Part shown: one piece after another, positions 1 through 22,430 of the stretch
Layout of the letters: each line of letters opens with the position of its first letter
Numbering within the stretch: position 1 is the first letter of the stretch
Assembly (NCBI RefSeq): GCF_008831285.2
Contig: NC_045150.1
Location: forward strand, 5,468,001-5,532,000
Length of the DNA: 64,000 bases
Direction: 5' to 3'
From: Nymphaea colorata
Lineage: Eukaryota > Streptophyta > Magnoliopsida > Nymphaeales > Nymphaeaceae
The notes under the pieces: model-generated
What the model was told of the DNA's origin: nothing
What the model saw: only the letters and a program-made list of their open reading frames with translations
Databases searched by the model: none
Translations under genes and position numbers: made by a program

Positions 1-480
1 ATGCAAATCCAGCCACACCCCTCTAGCCAAGGTGGCATATATGTTGCTATCAGTGATTTTTTTTGATAGGGCATTGATGATTCATGAGAGGACCATCATG
101 TTACATCCTTTACAACAAATATGTTCAGGAGAATTAGGATTTGGTTCTATGATTGAACCATTTATCAAACCCAAATTGGTCTTTGCAGTTAGTGCCATAA
201 TCATAATCTACTCCACGTCGTAAAATTTGATCAAGTCGAGGGTTGAGAAACAAGAACTGCACTTGGATTATCTGAGTGGTTGATGAAAAAGAGATTGATC
301 ATTTCATTCAGATTCTATGGTCCCTCAATGGACGTTGAATTTTGCTTCTCTACCTCTACAGACTATGGATGATGTAGAATTAGTTGGAGTTGCCTTTACT
401 GATCAGCAAAACCAAGAATGGAGAAGAACTGCTACTGATGATGGCTGATACACCCAAGATTACCAAAGATGAGGTACCAA
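1..480 (-). pseudogene. Copia gag fragment, cut by the window edge
   Basis: Read on the minus strand, this stretch translates to a decayed Copia gag (UBN2/retrotran_gag family). The pieces ALTAKTNLGFINGSI, then MMVLS, then SKKITDSNIYATLARGVWLDL follow the family order of a K-LGFV-G box, a W--N-MV-SWI box and an IW-DL box. Stops and frameshifts break it. It lies just downstream, in minus orientation, of the primer-binding site at 481-492, as expected for gag. The rest of the element is outside the window. Confidence 0.6.
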
Positions 481-492
481 GCTCTGATACCA
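481..492 (-). other. tRNA-iMet primer-binding site of a minus-strand Copia
   Basis: The minus strand reads TGGTATCAGAGC, the usual Copia primer-binding site complementary to initiator tRNA-Met. The same motif follows the 5' LTRs of the three complete elements in this window. The base at 493 starts TG, consistent with an LTR terminus. Confidence 0.7.
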
Positions 493-758
493 TGTAAGAA
501 ACCTAGGCTCAAAGAGAAAAATGGTAGTCGGATGAAACATGATTGAGGATAAAGCAGGGCTCAGTAAAACCATGGAGAAAGGTGCAGAACAAAATGAGTG
601 AGAAAACTGCATGCTTTATTTCTTTATGTGCTTGCTGCTGCCGAACAACCCCTTAGATAACTAGTGTTGAACTTGCAACAGGCTTGTGACAATAAGATCT
701 CTCAAGAAGTGCCCATCAGTCTCTATGTGCTTACTCCTCACATGGAAAGTGGAGTAGG
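493..758 (-). mobile_element. Decayed Copia LTR joined to an RNase H tail
   Basis: The part next to the PBS (493 to about 640) should be LTR and carries an AAATAAAG-type signal on the minus strand. The part from about 680 to 758 continues the RNase H frame found at 5785-6305: across the junction it reads NNLAAYSTFHVRSKHIETDG, the Copia 'HARTKHIE-D-H' box. The frame was split when the element at 759-5784 inserted. The exact LTR limits cannot be set because no second copy is in view. Confidence 0.5.
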
Positions 759-1069
759 TGTGAAAGGTTAATGCAGAAATTTCATTTTATGCATCGTGAT
801 ATGCCACGATGCCTTTTCTGTTATAAGCTCCCAACAGGACTGTTATGCTCAGCAGAAAATATCTCACTATGAAAGATGAGGACAAATCTGTTAAAGAAGA
901 ATGTTCTAGACTATTCCAGAATGTGACATTATGATTCGATAAAATTCGTTAATTATTTTCTTATTTTCTTGCACAGTGCTCTCTTATTGTAACTATAAAT
1001 AAGTGTTGAGTAATGAATTGGTGTCATTCTTCCTACCCTTTCTATGTAGCATAGCTTTGTTTCTGTATA
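759..1069 (+). repeat. 5' LTR of Copia element A
   Basis: It starts TGTGAAAGGTTA and ends TATA where the partner LTR ends TACA, so its terminal CA has been lost. It is 311 bp against 333 bp for the partner. It lacks a block of about 22 bp found near 5720-5741. The PBS TGGTATCAGAG begins at 1070. Confidence 0.9.
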
Positions 1070-1241
1070 TGGTATCAGAGCCATGTCCACGACTGGTCCT
1101 GAGTCATCTTCTCTTGGTGGAACACTGCATGCAGGATCATAGTCTATTGGAGATGTTAACTTTGGGGATTCTTGCAATCCTTATTACTTGCATCATTCAG
1201 ACAATCCTGAAGCTATTTTGGTTTCACAACTTTTGAATGGA

Positions 1242-2070
1242 GATAACTACTCTACCTAGAGCCATGCAATGACTATGGCGCTGTTAGCCAAAAAGAAGCT
1301 AGGGTTTGTGGATGGAAGTCTTCCCCAACCAGACATCATTGCACCGGAGTTTATGGCTTGGAGGCACATCAATCATATGGTATTGTCCTGGATTCTCAAT
1401 TCTATTTCCCGTGAGATTATGGGTAGTGTGATTTATGCTACATCTGCCATGGAGGTGTGGATTGATCTTAGAGAACAGTTCACACAAGGGATTGCACCAC
1501 GAAAATACCAGTTGAAATCTACTACTTGTCGTATGTCACAAGACACCATGTCTGTTGTTGCATACTATACTAAAATCAAATTACTGTGGGATGAACTAAA
1601 CTCTTATGAAAGTGCTCTTGTGGTGCTATAAAACTCATGGCAGAGAGGTTGCAAGCGGATCGTGTCATTCAATTTCTAATGAGATTGAATGACACATTCA
1701 CTAGTACTAGAGGACAAATTCTATTACGTGACCTTTTGCCTTCAGTTTCCAAGGTTTACTTTCTTGTGCTTCAAGAAGAAAAGCAAAAAGAGGCCCAACA
1801 ATCCAGTTGAGAATGTTGGTATGTCTGCTATTGGTGGTGATCTCAAGTTTGTTAAAGGCCGAAACAACAAAAAATCTCAGTATTACTGCAGCTACTGCAA
1901 AATGTACCAAAGAGAGATGCTTCAAACTAAATGGATATCCTTCAAATTCTAAAGATGGCAAACAGAGGTGTGCAAAATCTGCTTCCTACTTGGCTTCTGA
2001 TGACCACGATGGTAAAAAACCTCAATCTACAGCTTTAGCTTCTACTACAATAGCCAAAGATCTCAATTAA
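1242..2070 (+). pseudogene. gag of Copia element A (broken)
   Basis: Gag-like coding region with frameshifts. The frame at 1269-1631 gives LLAKKKLGFVDGSLPQPD, then HMVLSWILNSISREIMGSVI and VWIDLREQF, the UBN2 gag signature. Farther on, about 1870-1960, YCSYCK and RCFKLNGYPS in different frames are the remains of a CCHC zinc knuckle followed by the common 'KCF-LHGYP' box. Stops at 1629 and around 1950-2070 mean no full-length gag can be made. Confidence 0.75.
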
Positions 2071-2187
2071 GATTCTGCTCCTTCTTTTACAATAGAAGAA
2101 TACAATCAGATCAAACTTCTTCTTAAAGATCACTCATCAGCCCAGTGCAGTTTTGCAGGTATGTCTGTTCATTCTTCTTGTACTTAA

Positions 2188-5100
2188 ATTTTGGACAGCG
2201 GCGCAAGTGATCATATGTGTTCGTCATTAAATATTATGATCAATGTGTCACTTCTTCAATCCCCATTTCCTATTAGACTACCTAACATTAAACTAGTTCC
2301 AACTACTCGTATTGGTCAAGGCCAGTTGTCTCCTAACCTTACACTGCAAAATGTCTACTATCTTCCCAATTTTGAATTCAATCTTATTTTCATAAGTAAA
2401 CTTCTTCTCAACTCGCATTTACGAGTTCTATTTTCTGCTCGTGAGTGTTTTATGCAGGATTCGACTTCAATGATGATGACTGGACTCGGTGAGTTGGTGA
2501 ATGGGCTCTACATCTTCAGATCTCTTGACATTTCAAACAGTCCAGTAGCCTTGAACTCGACCACAAATTAAAAAGATATCTGGCATGTTCGACTTGGCCA
2601 TCCATCTCAGTTTAAGAGCTCAGTTTTTTTAGAATGTGATAAGTCTATCGTGTTTTCTAAGTTTTTTTGCGAAACTTCTAGGCTTGCAAAACAGACTATA
2701 TTACCATTTAATAGAAGTGAATCTGTTTCAAATAAGGTGTTTGATCTCCTTCATTGTGACATTTGGGGTCCATATTTTCAGGCCTCCAGTTCAGGAGCAC
2801 ACTATTTTCTCACCATCGTGGATGACTACTCTAGGGCAGTATGGACCTAAATGATGAGATTCAAAAGCGAAACTTTCTGTTTACTCAAAAAACTTTATAA
2901 ACATGGTTGAGAAGCAATAAAGTTGTGAAGTACTAAGCATAAGATCTGACAATGGGTCAAAATTTTTCTCAAATGAAATGAAAGATTTCTTAAGTATGAA
3001 AGGCATTTCCCATCAACATTCTTGTTGTTACACACCACAACAGAATGGTGTTGTAGAACGTAAACATCGCCATATTCTTGATGTGGCATGAGCATTAAGA
3101 TTTGAAGCTGTGTTACCAATATGTTACTGGGATGAATGCATCAAAACAGCCACATACTTAATAAACAGGATTCCTTTATCTACCTTAAAAAATAAAACTC
3201 CCTTTGAAATTTTATTCAATAAAAGGCCTTCATATTCCCATTTAAAGGTTTTTAGATGCTTATGATTTGCATCAAATCTAATGCCCAAATCTAAATTTAA
3301 TTGTAGAGCTAGTCGTTGTGTGTTTTTAGGCTATGCTATTGGACAAAAAGCTTATAGAGTGTTAGATCTAGAAACCAACAAGATTTTCTCTAGTAGGGAT
3401 GTTGTTTTTTTGTGAGACTGAATTTCCTTTAAAAAATGTTCAAATAGGTTTGCAGTCTTCTATAATACCTCTACCTGTAGAAGAAATTCCTCTTGAAAAA
3501 ACTGGTTCTAGTGAGAAGGAGCCAAGTCGAGATGAAGAAACTAATAAGTATCAAAACCTACAAGTTTCTGAACCTAACGTACTACTTCAAATTGAAATAC
3601 CCAATCTGAAAGTCCAGAAAAATCTCATGATCAACAAGAACCAGTTTCTCAGTCAGAAAATAATATCTGTGAACAACATTTTGTCCATGAGCCATCTTCT
3701 ATTCTAAGACGTTCAACCAGAAAACCTAAACCATCTGTGCTCTTGAGAGATTTTTATTGTGGAGCTGCTCTCACCAAGGCATCTGGTTCGGCGTCAACTA
3801 AAGAAAGGTCTTCATCCAAGTACCCTTTGTCCAAAACTCTCTCATTTGATCGTCTCTCACTTGCTCACAAATCCTTTCTCTTGAATATATCACAATATGC
3901 CGATCTAACATCCTATATTGAAGCCAAACAGGATTATCAGTGGATTGAGGCTATGCAAGCAAGATTAAGGCTTTAGAAGAAAATCACACATGGTCATTGG
4001 TCAGTTCTCCAAGTGAAGTTAAACCAATTGGCTGCAAATGAGTTTATAAAATTAAACACAATGCCAATGGACATGTGGAGAGGTTCAAGGCGCGTCTAGT
4101 AACTCAAGGTTTTTCTCAAGTTGAAGGGATTGATTTTCATGAAACGTATGCTCCTGTGGCAAAACTCATGACAGTGCGTTGTCTTCTTGCTGTTGCGGCT
4201 AAATGTAGGTGGCATTTACATAAGATGGATGTATATAACGCCTTTCTAAATGACGATCTAGATGAGGATATATATATATATATATATGAGACTGCCACTA
4301 GGTTATGGAGATCAAGGTGAAACACGTGTTTGCAAGCTACATAAATCAATTTATGGGCTGAAGCAATCCCCACGAAATTGGTTTGCAAAGCTATCAACAA
4401 CTATCACATCATTTGGTTTTTTTGCAGTAAAAATGTGACTATTCCTTACTTACATTCTCAAGCAAGGAGAATTTTATAGCAATGCTTGTTTATGTCGATG
4501 ATTTAATCATCACATGAGATAATTTGCAGAAGATTGAAAGTTTTAAGAGATATTTGTGTCAGCAATTTCGGATGAAGAATCTTGGGAAATTGAAATATTT
4601 CCTCGATTTAGAATTAGCTCAGTCAGAAAAAGGAATTTTTTTGTCACAAAGAAAATATACATGTGACATTTTGGATGAAGTGGGTTTAATAAATTCAAGA
4701 CCCATTGAAGTGCCTATGGAGCCTAGATTAAATCTCTCTACATCAAATGGTAAGGCGTTAAAAGATCCCTTTGTTTATCACAGGTTAGTTGGTCGGTTAA
4801 TCTATTTGACAATTTCAAGACCAGATATAATGTATGCAGTTCATTCTTTAAGTAGCACATGCAAAGTCCATCTACTGCACATTATACTGTTGCTTTGAAG
4901 GTTCTACACTACTTGAAAAGTAATCCAGGACAAGGTTTGTTCTTCCCTGCAAATTCATATTTTAGGCTTATAGCTTACTCAGATGCAGATTGGGGAGCTT
5001 GCAGAGACACTAGGAAATCAATAACCGGATATTGTGTGTTCTTAGGAGAAAGCTTGGTTTCTTGGAAAACCAAAAAACAACCAATTGTGTCTCGATCTTT

Positions 5101-5400
5101 TGCTAAAGCAGAGTATCAAGCATTAGCAAATACTTGTGAGATACTCTGGCTCAAAAATCTATTGGGTGACTTTCAGGTAAAACATACAGTTGTAGTTCCT
5201 CTTTTATGTGATAGTAAATCAGCATTACAAATTATTGTTAATCCAGTCTTACATGAGAGAACTAAACATGTAGAATTAGACTGTCATATGATTCGTGATC
5301 TTGTAAAAAATGGAACAATTATTACCAGGTATGTGCCTTCATAGCTTCAAATTGCATATTTGTTTACTAAGACAGTGTCTAAAGAAATATTTCAAAGATT
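2188..5400 (+). pseudogene. pol of Copia element A (broken)
   Basis: Decayed polyprotein in Copia order. The aspartic protease box LDSGASDHMC is at about 2190-2220. Integrase follows, with HCDIWGPYF and TIVDDYSRAVWT (2755-2850), then YTPQQNGVVERKHR at about 3030-3070. RT starts near 4075 with RFKARLVTQGFSQVEGIDFH and continues through KFF-type boxes to RLIYLTISRPDIMYAVHSL at 4790-4850. RNase H is at 4975-5300 (AYSDADWGACRDTRKSITGY; HERTKHVELDCHMIRDL). Stops and frameshifts interrupt it in many places, including an (AT)n expansion at 4268-4288. Confidence 0.85.
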
Positions 5401-5451
5401 AAAACCCAAACTAAGCATATGTAATTTGCATGCTCCCGTTTGAAAAGGGGG

Positions 5452-5784
5452 TGTGAAAGGTTAACGCAGGAATTTCATTTTATGCACCGTGGTAGGCCAC
5501 GATGCCTTTTCTGTTATAAGCTCCCATCAGGGCTGTTACGCTTAGCAGAAAATATCTCACCGTGAAAGAGGAGAAGAATAATTCTGTTACAGAAGAATGT
5601 TCTATACTATTCCAAAATGTGAAATTATGATTCGATAAAATTCGTTAATTCTTTTCTTGTTTTCTTGCGTAGTACTTCCTTATTGTAACTATAAATAAGT
5701 GTTGAGTAATGAATTGGTGGAGTGCCCTACTCTGTTTGTCATTCTTCCTACCCTTTCTCTGTACCATAGCTCTGTTTCTGTACA
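5452..5784 (+). repeat. 3' LTR of Copia element A
   Basis: It matches 759-1069 apart from an extra 22 bp and point changes. It begins TGTGAAAGG directly after the polypurine tract AAAAGGGGG (5443-5451), ends TACA, and is followed by the target duplication gtagg. Confidence 0.9.
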
Positions 5785-6305
5785 GTAGGCAGCAAGATTA
5801 TTGACACTATTAATATTTGTACACCCATATTGGTTTGTGTGCAATAGGAATAATATTCATCTCCTTTAATAGAGATTGACCACACCACTTCAGCTGCAGC
5901 ACTAGGAATACCTCTATACTTGACCTTTGTGCTTGACCATGGAACAACATATTGTTTTCTTGAGCTCTAGGATGCCAAGATGGGTCTTAGATACGCAGCA
6001 TGTCCTCAAGTAGAGTTGTCATCTAGGCATTCCACCCAATCAACATCAGAGTAAACATATAGATGTCTAGCTTATGAGGTCGTGAAGTGTAAGCATATCG
6101 AATAGTATATTTTAAATATTATCGAAGAATATGTTTTATCGCAGACAATGAGCCACAATAGAAGCATAAACTAGTAAACTTAATGTATTAACACAAAATG
6201 CAATGTTGGTGTGCCTTATAAGATACTACAGAGCTCCAACCATGCTCTTATATAGTCAAGGATTATCACAATCTGCAGTATCACCAACCTACAACTTAGT
6301 TGTGG
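5785..6305 (-). pseudogene. RT/RNase H of the minus-strand Copia (element B)
   Basis: Read on the minus strand, this gives LYVYSDVDWVECLDD and then AEVVWSISLKE, the Copia RNase H core. To its right lie the RT C-terminal boxes (LYKSMVGAL, RHTNIAFCVNTLS) in shifting frames. It continues at 9951-10005 and 10818-10930 on the right and at about 680-758 on the left, so one old element has been cut by three later insertions. Many stops; not functional. Confidence 0.75.
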
Positions 6306-7396
6306 AAGTTGTCACGACCCAAGTCTATATATATATATATATATATAGCATAAACAAACATTGAGTCTTACTCTAAGCAAACTTGAGTAACGACCAAAAT
6401 GTAAACAAATCAAACACCAACAAAACATCCCACACTATTTTAAGAGACATCCTTTTTTAATCTCACATAAAGACACTTAGACTCAAACAACTAGAATAAC
6501 CTCAAAGCCCAGACTCGACGCAGTGTCTAGATTGCCAATACCAGTCCATCACAAAGACTGAGGATGTCAATCCTATAGCCACGATCTCTCAAGAACTACC
6601 TGTAGAGATAGAAAAAAGGGTCACATTTGATCTGAGTATGGTAACATCCAGCCATGAATGAAACATAGTTAGGGAAAATAAGTATATAATTATGTCAAAC
6701 AAATTCATATGAGGACTTTATGGTCGACATCCATAAGTAATCAGTCCATAATGCACCTCAAGGTTATATCGTATTACCATGAGTGATGTATACATGACTT
6801 CCATATGTTGCGAAACTACAACGGTGATCCATTAATAATGATCATGGTCATCGTGACGAGCAAACAATAAAAAACTGTGGGCACAACTCACAGGTAGCAC
6901 AAAACATGTCTTCACCAGGCGATCCAAATAGATCGAAGGTAACCTGTAGTGAAGTCTCTTGAGATATCCCAAATCGCGTTATAGCAGCAGGGTCCAACCA
7001 CTGGCATTACCTGTAGTGGTGGACCGGCCCCTCTAGGCACCCGGGTTGAGGGACCAAGAGATGTCTCGCTCTCCAACCAAAAGTATAAAAAAATCCCCGG
7101 CTCTTGTGCTGCCCAATACCCTATGGGCCATTCAATGCAGATGGAGGAGCGTGCAACCACCATGATCTCGTGTTATGCCACTACCTCTTGGGATAAAACC
7201 AACCCTAGACCCGCTCGCACTTCACATGTCATTGTTGAAGCAAAATTGATGCTTTCCTCAATATAATTATTTATGAAATTATGAATCACGTTTTAGAGTT
7301 TAAAATAAAGCACAACTTGGCCACAAATCCCAATGCACAATCAGTCTAATCTACTACTTGCCTAAAAAGCGCATCAGCATAAGGGAAATGACAAAT

Positions 7397-7479
7397 CATA
7401 ACAAGATCCCATGTCAATGTCATCTAGAAGTCTATATTTATATGTGTCACGACCCCGCCCTTATGAATGCATTTGCGTA

Positions 7480-7517
<38 letters not shown>

Positions 7518-7654
7518 TACGCAAATGCATTCATAAGGGTGGCACACATAAATGTTATATATATATAAACCTATGCAAATGCATTCATAAGGGCAGGGTC
7601 GTGACACATATAAATATAGACTTCCAGATGACATTGACATGAGATCTTGTGATG
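7397..7654. repeat. Long imperfect inverted repeat
   Basis: The left arm (7397 to about 7490) and right arm (about 7560-7654) are near-perfect reverse complements of about 90 bp. Both contain TGTCACGACCC or its complement and the string GCATTTGCGTAGGTTTATA. A third, shorter copy of the inner part (about 7512-7550) lies between them, and (AT)n occupies the loop. Confidence 0.8.
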
Positions 7655-8875
7655 ATATATATATGTATCCTCGTTTATATATATATATGCATATATATCT
7701 ATTTATCCATATCTATGTTTATGGTTGAACCACACTATGGCTTTATGCTTAACCATCCCCTTGACAATCTGTTTATACTAAAGTACATGACTATTTGCAT
7801 TTAAGCACATGAGGGTTAATCTATGTTTCTATGTTTATTATTAGTCTCAGTCCTAGGCCCATGAGGCAGTCCTATTACACCCTACAATAATAGCTTCTAT
7901 ATTCTGGAATTTGGTGGTTTCAGCCAGGAATCTCAACCCAATATTAAGATGTTTAATTGAAGACTTCAATAAGTTTCAATTTGCTTTATTCTCATTTTTT
8001 GTCCTGTAAATTTCTGGTTCAGATCCTACTTCTGAGTTCCCTATTTCTTGTTACCTTTGCTCATTGAATGAATTTCTGTAATAAGCAAAATGATGATTCA
8101 TTTATAACATTCATAAGCTAACCTTAATCAAAAGGGATATTCTAGCTCTTTGGATTTGTTTCCTTTATTTTTTTCATGGTTAATTCATAGGTAACCTGGG
8201 AATTATTCTATCCTTTAATTAGATCTGCAGATTCACCAAATGATCTTATTTTCCAACTTTCCTAATTCTGTGAAGATACTCACTCTTGCCTAGCATGTTA
8301 ACAGAAGACAAACGACTATTTCAGAAACCCATCACCCAAATCAGATTGAGTTCTGTTATGTGTTATGATATAAACATATGAAAGTGTAAGAACTGCATGC
8401 TTCTATTATGATAAAATATTTCCCTACATGTCTAGTATTAATAACTACAAACTGAGTGATATTCATAGAGTGCGAAGCAGCCCCCTGCTATGTAGGCCTT
8501 CTATCAACTGTATCATGCTTTGCACAGGTTTAGTGTAATGTAAATGCAAGACTATCACTCTTTTTTTTTTTCTGTGTGTTCTGTTATGATTTATACATTA
8601 ACATAATGTATGAGTTCTTTAGAAGGATAGGACAGAAACATACTAGAAATAGTTTTGAACTATCTTGCTCATACTAATTTACACATATATACTTCTCCAG
8701 TTTTCCTATTATCACCAGGCCCATTCATGAAGGAACTTGCCACCCATATCATTTCAACATGCAGGAATGTTTATATTTAGTCCAGCTACCGAAACACACA
8801 TCCCACTATATGAATACATAGCTATGTATGACTATATATAAGTATATACTGTATATTTATACACACACATGCGTA

Positions 8876-8994
<119 letters not shown>

Positions 8995-9950
8995 CATGAA
9001 TTTTCCCTGCTAAGTTTATTTTTAAGCAACATAGGCTATAGAAATATCAGTTTATGCACTTCTGAAATTGAGGTATCATCATGTCAAATCGCCCTTTCAT
9101 TTACCATATGTCATAAGGCTGATCATGCAACATGCTTCCTTAATAAATCTGATTATATTATAAATTGCAAGAGCAATTCTATAATCATGTTCAACCTTTC
9201 ATTTTAATGTAATGCATATTAGCAATTTCAAGCTAACAACCTACTTCTTACTCTACTTACTCGTATACATATTACATATTTACATTTACACATCTATATT
9301 ACCATAAGCATAACATACATGAACTACATGCTGCATACATGTCTGAATATTCTCATACCTTATTGCTCAAAGGTGCAGTCAATTCAATGTACTTGCAGTG
9401 CTGTCACTCCATGGCAATCCAGCAGGATTCCCAGGGTCACTCTAACTGTGCAGCCCCTTGTTCCGACCAGCAGCTTCCCAGCTCCTTTGATCCTCCAAGA
9501 CGCGGATGACAGGCATGTAAACCAGTCCCTCTTAGCTCTTGATCTTGGCCCCAAGATACAGGAAAACAAGAAATAGCTCCCACTCTTTCCCAATTTCTAG
9601 TTGTTGGGACCTTTCTTCTATGGCTTTAGCAAATGGGAAACTAAAATGCTGCAGTATAGAGTTAAATAGGGCCAATACATGGCCAGCAATACCTCCTTAT
9701 GAATTTTCTAAGAATGGCTTCTCAGCTGCCCTCAATCTTCCTTGATTTCTCATCTAACAAATTCAGTTACTACCTCCAGCCATGTGTATATTAATTAACC
9801 CCTTTATTTTACAAGAACTGCAATTCTTTATGACATAGTTGACACTTTCAACTAGACTTACCTGTTATTTAAATGTACCATTTATAGCTTATACCCATAT
9901 TAAAGTTTTTTGCAATAAATAAAGAAAAATGAAAAAAGTTGGGCCTTACA

Positions 9951-10005
9951 TGTGGAGGAGATCTGTCGAGATTGGTTTGCAATCATACATATCCACTTTC
10001 TTTAG
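9951..10005 (-). pseudogene. RT piece of Copia element B
   Basis: The minus strand reads LKKVDMYDCKPISTDLL, the Copia RT box 'V-M-DCKPISTP'. It joins the TSTTKL reading at 6305 on one side and LYQQKYVIEIL at about 10820-10855 on the other, once the two insertions are set aside. Confidence 0.75.
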
Positions 10006-10817
10006 GCCTCGTTTGATGCACAGAAAAAATCCTGTGCATCGGGTGAAAAACATACGGCGAGGGGAAATTTACCCGGTGAGTGGTGTGTGCATCAAACGCC
10101 GGAAAACTTCACCCGCAAAATGTGTACGATGACAGTAAAATTCACCCACAAAAAAGTCCGACCTCAAAGCTCGGACTTTTTAACACAGATTTAAACAAAT
10201 CTCGTTTTCTCTCCTCTTTCCCCTCCGTCGCCTCTTCCCCTCTCCTCTCTCTGTCTCTCTTTCCTCTCCTCTCTCACAAAGCCTCTCCTCTCTCGCTCTC
10301 TGCTTCCTCTCTTCTCTCACTCTCTCGTTCCTCTCCTCTCTTGGTCTCTCGCTCTGTCGTTCCTTTCCTTTCTCGCTCTCTCTTTCTTCACACGCAAGCC
10401 TTCAGACACCATCTTCAACAAGAAATTTCTGTTCTTCCCTCTTGGCTGCTTCTTCTGTAATTATTTGTGGATGGTATGAAATCATGTTACTTGTTTTTGT
10501 AGCTTCAATTTTTTAGGCACCGGATGCTTTGTTTGTTGTTTTCAAAAATCATCTTTCAATTTGTTTCCACGTGAAAAAAATCAATAACTACTAATGGTTT
10601 TAAAAAAAGTCTCTCATGCATCAAACATGGTTAATTTTACTATGCAAAAAACTACTTTGTATCAAACAAGGTTAATTCTACCATGCAAAAAGCTACCCTG
10701 TCATCAAACAAAGCTTTCGATTGAAAAAGGAAAAAATTTCATCCTGTATTTTTTTTCCAGTATTTTTTTTATGGTAAATTTACCAGGTTAAATTCTTTCC
10801 GATCATCAAACGGAGCC
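10006..10817. mobile_element. Harbinger/Tourist-like MITE
   Basis: An 812-bp insertion in the RT frame of Copia element B. The ends are imperfect inverted repeats: GCCTCGTTTGATG on the left and GGCTCCGTTTGATG on the right when reverse-complemented. TAG flanks both sides (10003-10005 and 10818-10820), a 3-bp target duplication of PIF/Harbinger size although not the usual TTA/TAA. The interior is non-coding, with a CT-rich block at about 10200-10390. No transposase is visible. Confidence 0.7.
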
Positions 10818-10930
10818 TAGAATCTCTATGACATATTTTTGTTGATACAGAGCCGAGTGACTTAGAGTTGAGTAGTGAGTATACCATTCTGTGCAACCAA
10901 CAAATATGACAAAAAATTACGTAGAAGTTA
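10818..10930 (-). pseudogene. Right-hand end of Copia element B
   Basis: The minus strand reads LYQQKYVIEIL, the RT box before 'L--VDM'. Recognisable Copia sequence fades out at about 10930, some 520 bp upstream of the UEV1 start codon. Confidence 0.6.
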
Positions 10931-11451
10931 AGGTATTATTATAGAGATTTTTAGAAAGGAAATCTTTTAACCTTTTAAATATTTTTTTTATCTTTATAAA
11001 ATGACTCCCATTTTTTTACTGCTGGTCAATGGTATTTTAATTTTTTTTTTGTGCTGCATATAACCAACCAGCTTCCATGTATAAAAACCAGACCACCTCT
11101 TTAATTTAATTTTAAACAAAAATCCCTTTAAAAAGTTTCGAACTTTCTAAAGAATTTCATTTTCGAACTTGGTCCGTCTCGTACCCTCCGGATAGACGCA
11201 AATCTTTATATCCCGCGAAAAGCGAAGCCCGCCTGCCTCTGGAGTTTGCTTTATTCTTGCCAAAGCTGGACCCTCGATGCATTTTTCTCGTTTTGCTTTT
11301 CGCAGGAGGGCTTGGCATCTAAAGTGATTGGTCCCATTCTTTAACGAGAATCCCCTCCTCCATCGTCCGTCTCATATATCCACCTCGGTGTTCCACGGGA
11401 TTTTTCTTTTCTTTCAAAGAAGGGAACGAAGGGAAAGAAAGAGCAGCGCTC
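10931..11451 (+). promoter_or_regulatory. Upstream region and 5' UTR of UEV1
   Basis: This is the only non-transposon sequence between the Copia remnant and the UEV1 start. TATA-like strings are present at 11080-11087 (TATAAAAA) and about 11205 (TATATCC). I cannot tell which, if either, sets the transcription start. The last 60 bases are purine-rich, as in many plant 5' UTRs. Confidence 0.4.
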
Positions 11452-22231
<10,780 letters not shown>

Positions 22232-22430
22232 CAACAGCTGGTACTGTATCTGCCACAGTTCCATTATCTAAATGCCCATGTCCGCAAACACGGAAAGGCT
22301 TTTCACACTGATTTCTTCTCTCTCGTAGGCCTTTGTTACTTGCTGGAGAATTGCTGTCTTGGGTTTTATATTTAAAATGACTTGAAACATAATGTTAAAT
22401 ATATTGCAACTGTAAATAGTTCTGGTTACT
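22232..22430 (+). other. Probable 3' UTR of UEV1
   Basis: T-rich, AT-rich sequence follows the stop codon. No single poly(A) signal stands out, although TTTAAAATGA and AATGTTAAATAT-like strings occur at about 22370-22410. From there to 23769 I see no gene or element. Confidence 0.35.

Larger units (their letters stand above)
759..5784 (+). mobile_element. Complete but decayed Ty1/Copia retrotransposon (element A)
   Basis: An LTR retrotransposon of 5026 bp with LTRs at 759-1069 and 5452-5784, a PBS directly after the left LTR, and a polypurine tract directly before the right LTR. It is flanked by a 5-bp target duplication gtagg (754-758 and 5785-5789). The internal order is gag, protease, integrase, RT, RNase H, which is the Copia order. 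Frames are broken by many stops. The LTRs differ by a 22-bp indel and scattered substitutions, so this is an old insertion. It sits inside the RNase H region of an older minus-strand Copia. Confidence 0.92.

Noticed and set aside
6912-7163. 83-codon frame on -
   Set aside because: It lies in the non-coding 3.6-kb insertion and has no recognisable motif.
10080-10460. 126-codon Ser/Leu-rich frame inside the Harbinger-like MITE
   Set aside because: It is a product of the CT-rich block and no transposase motif is present.
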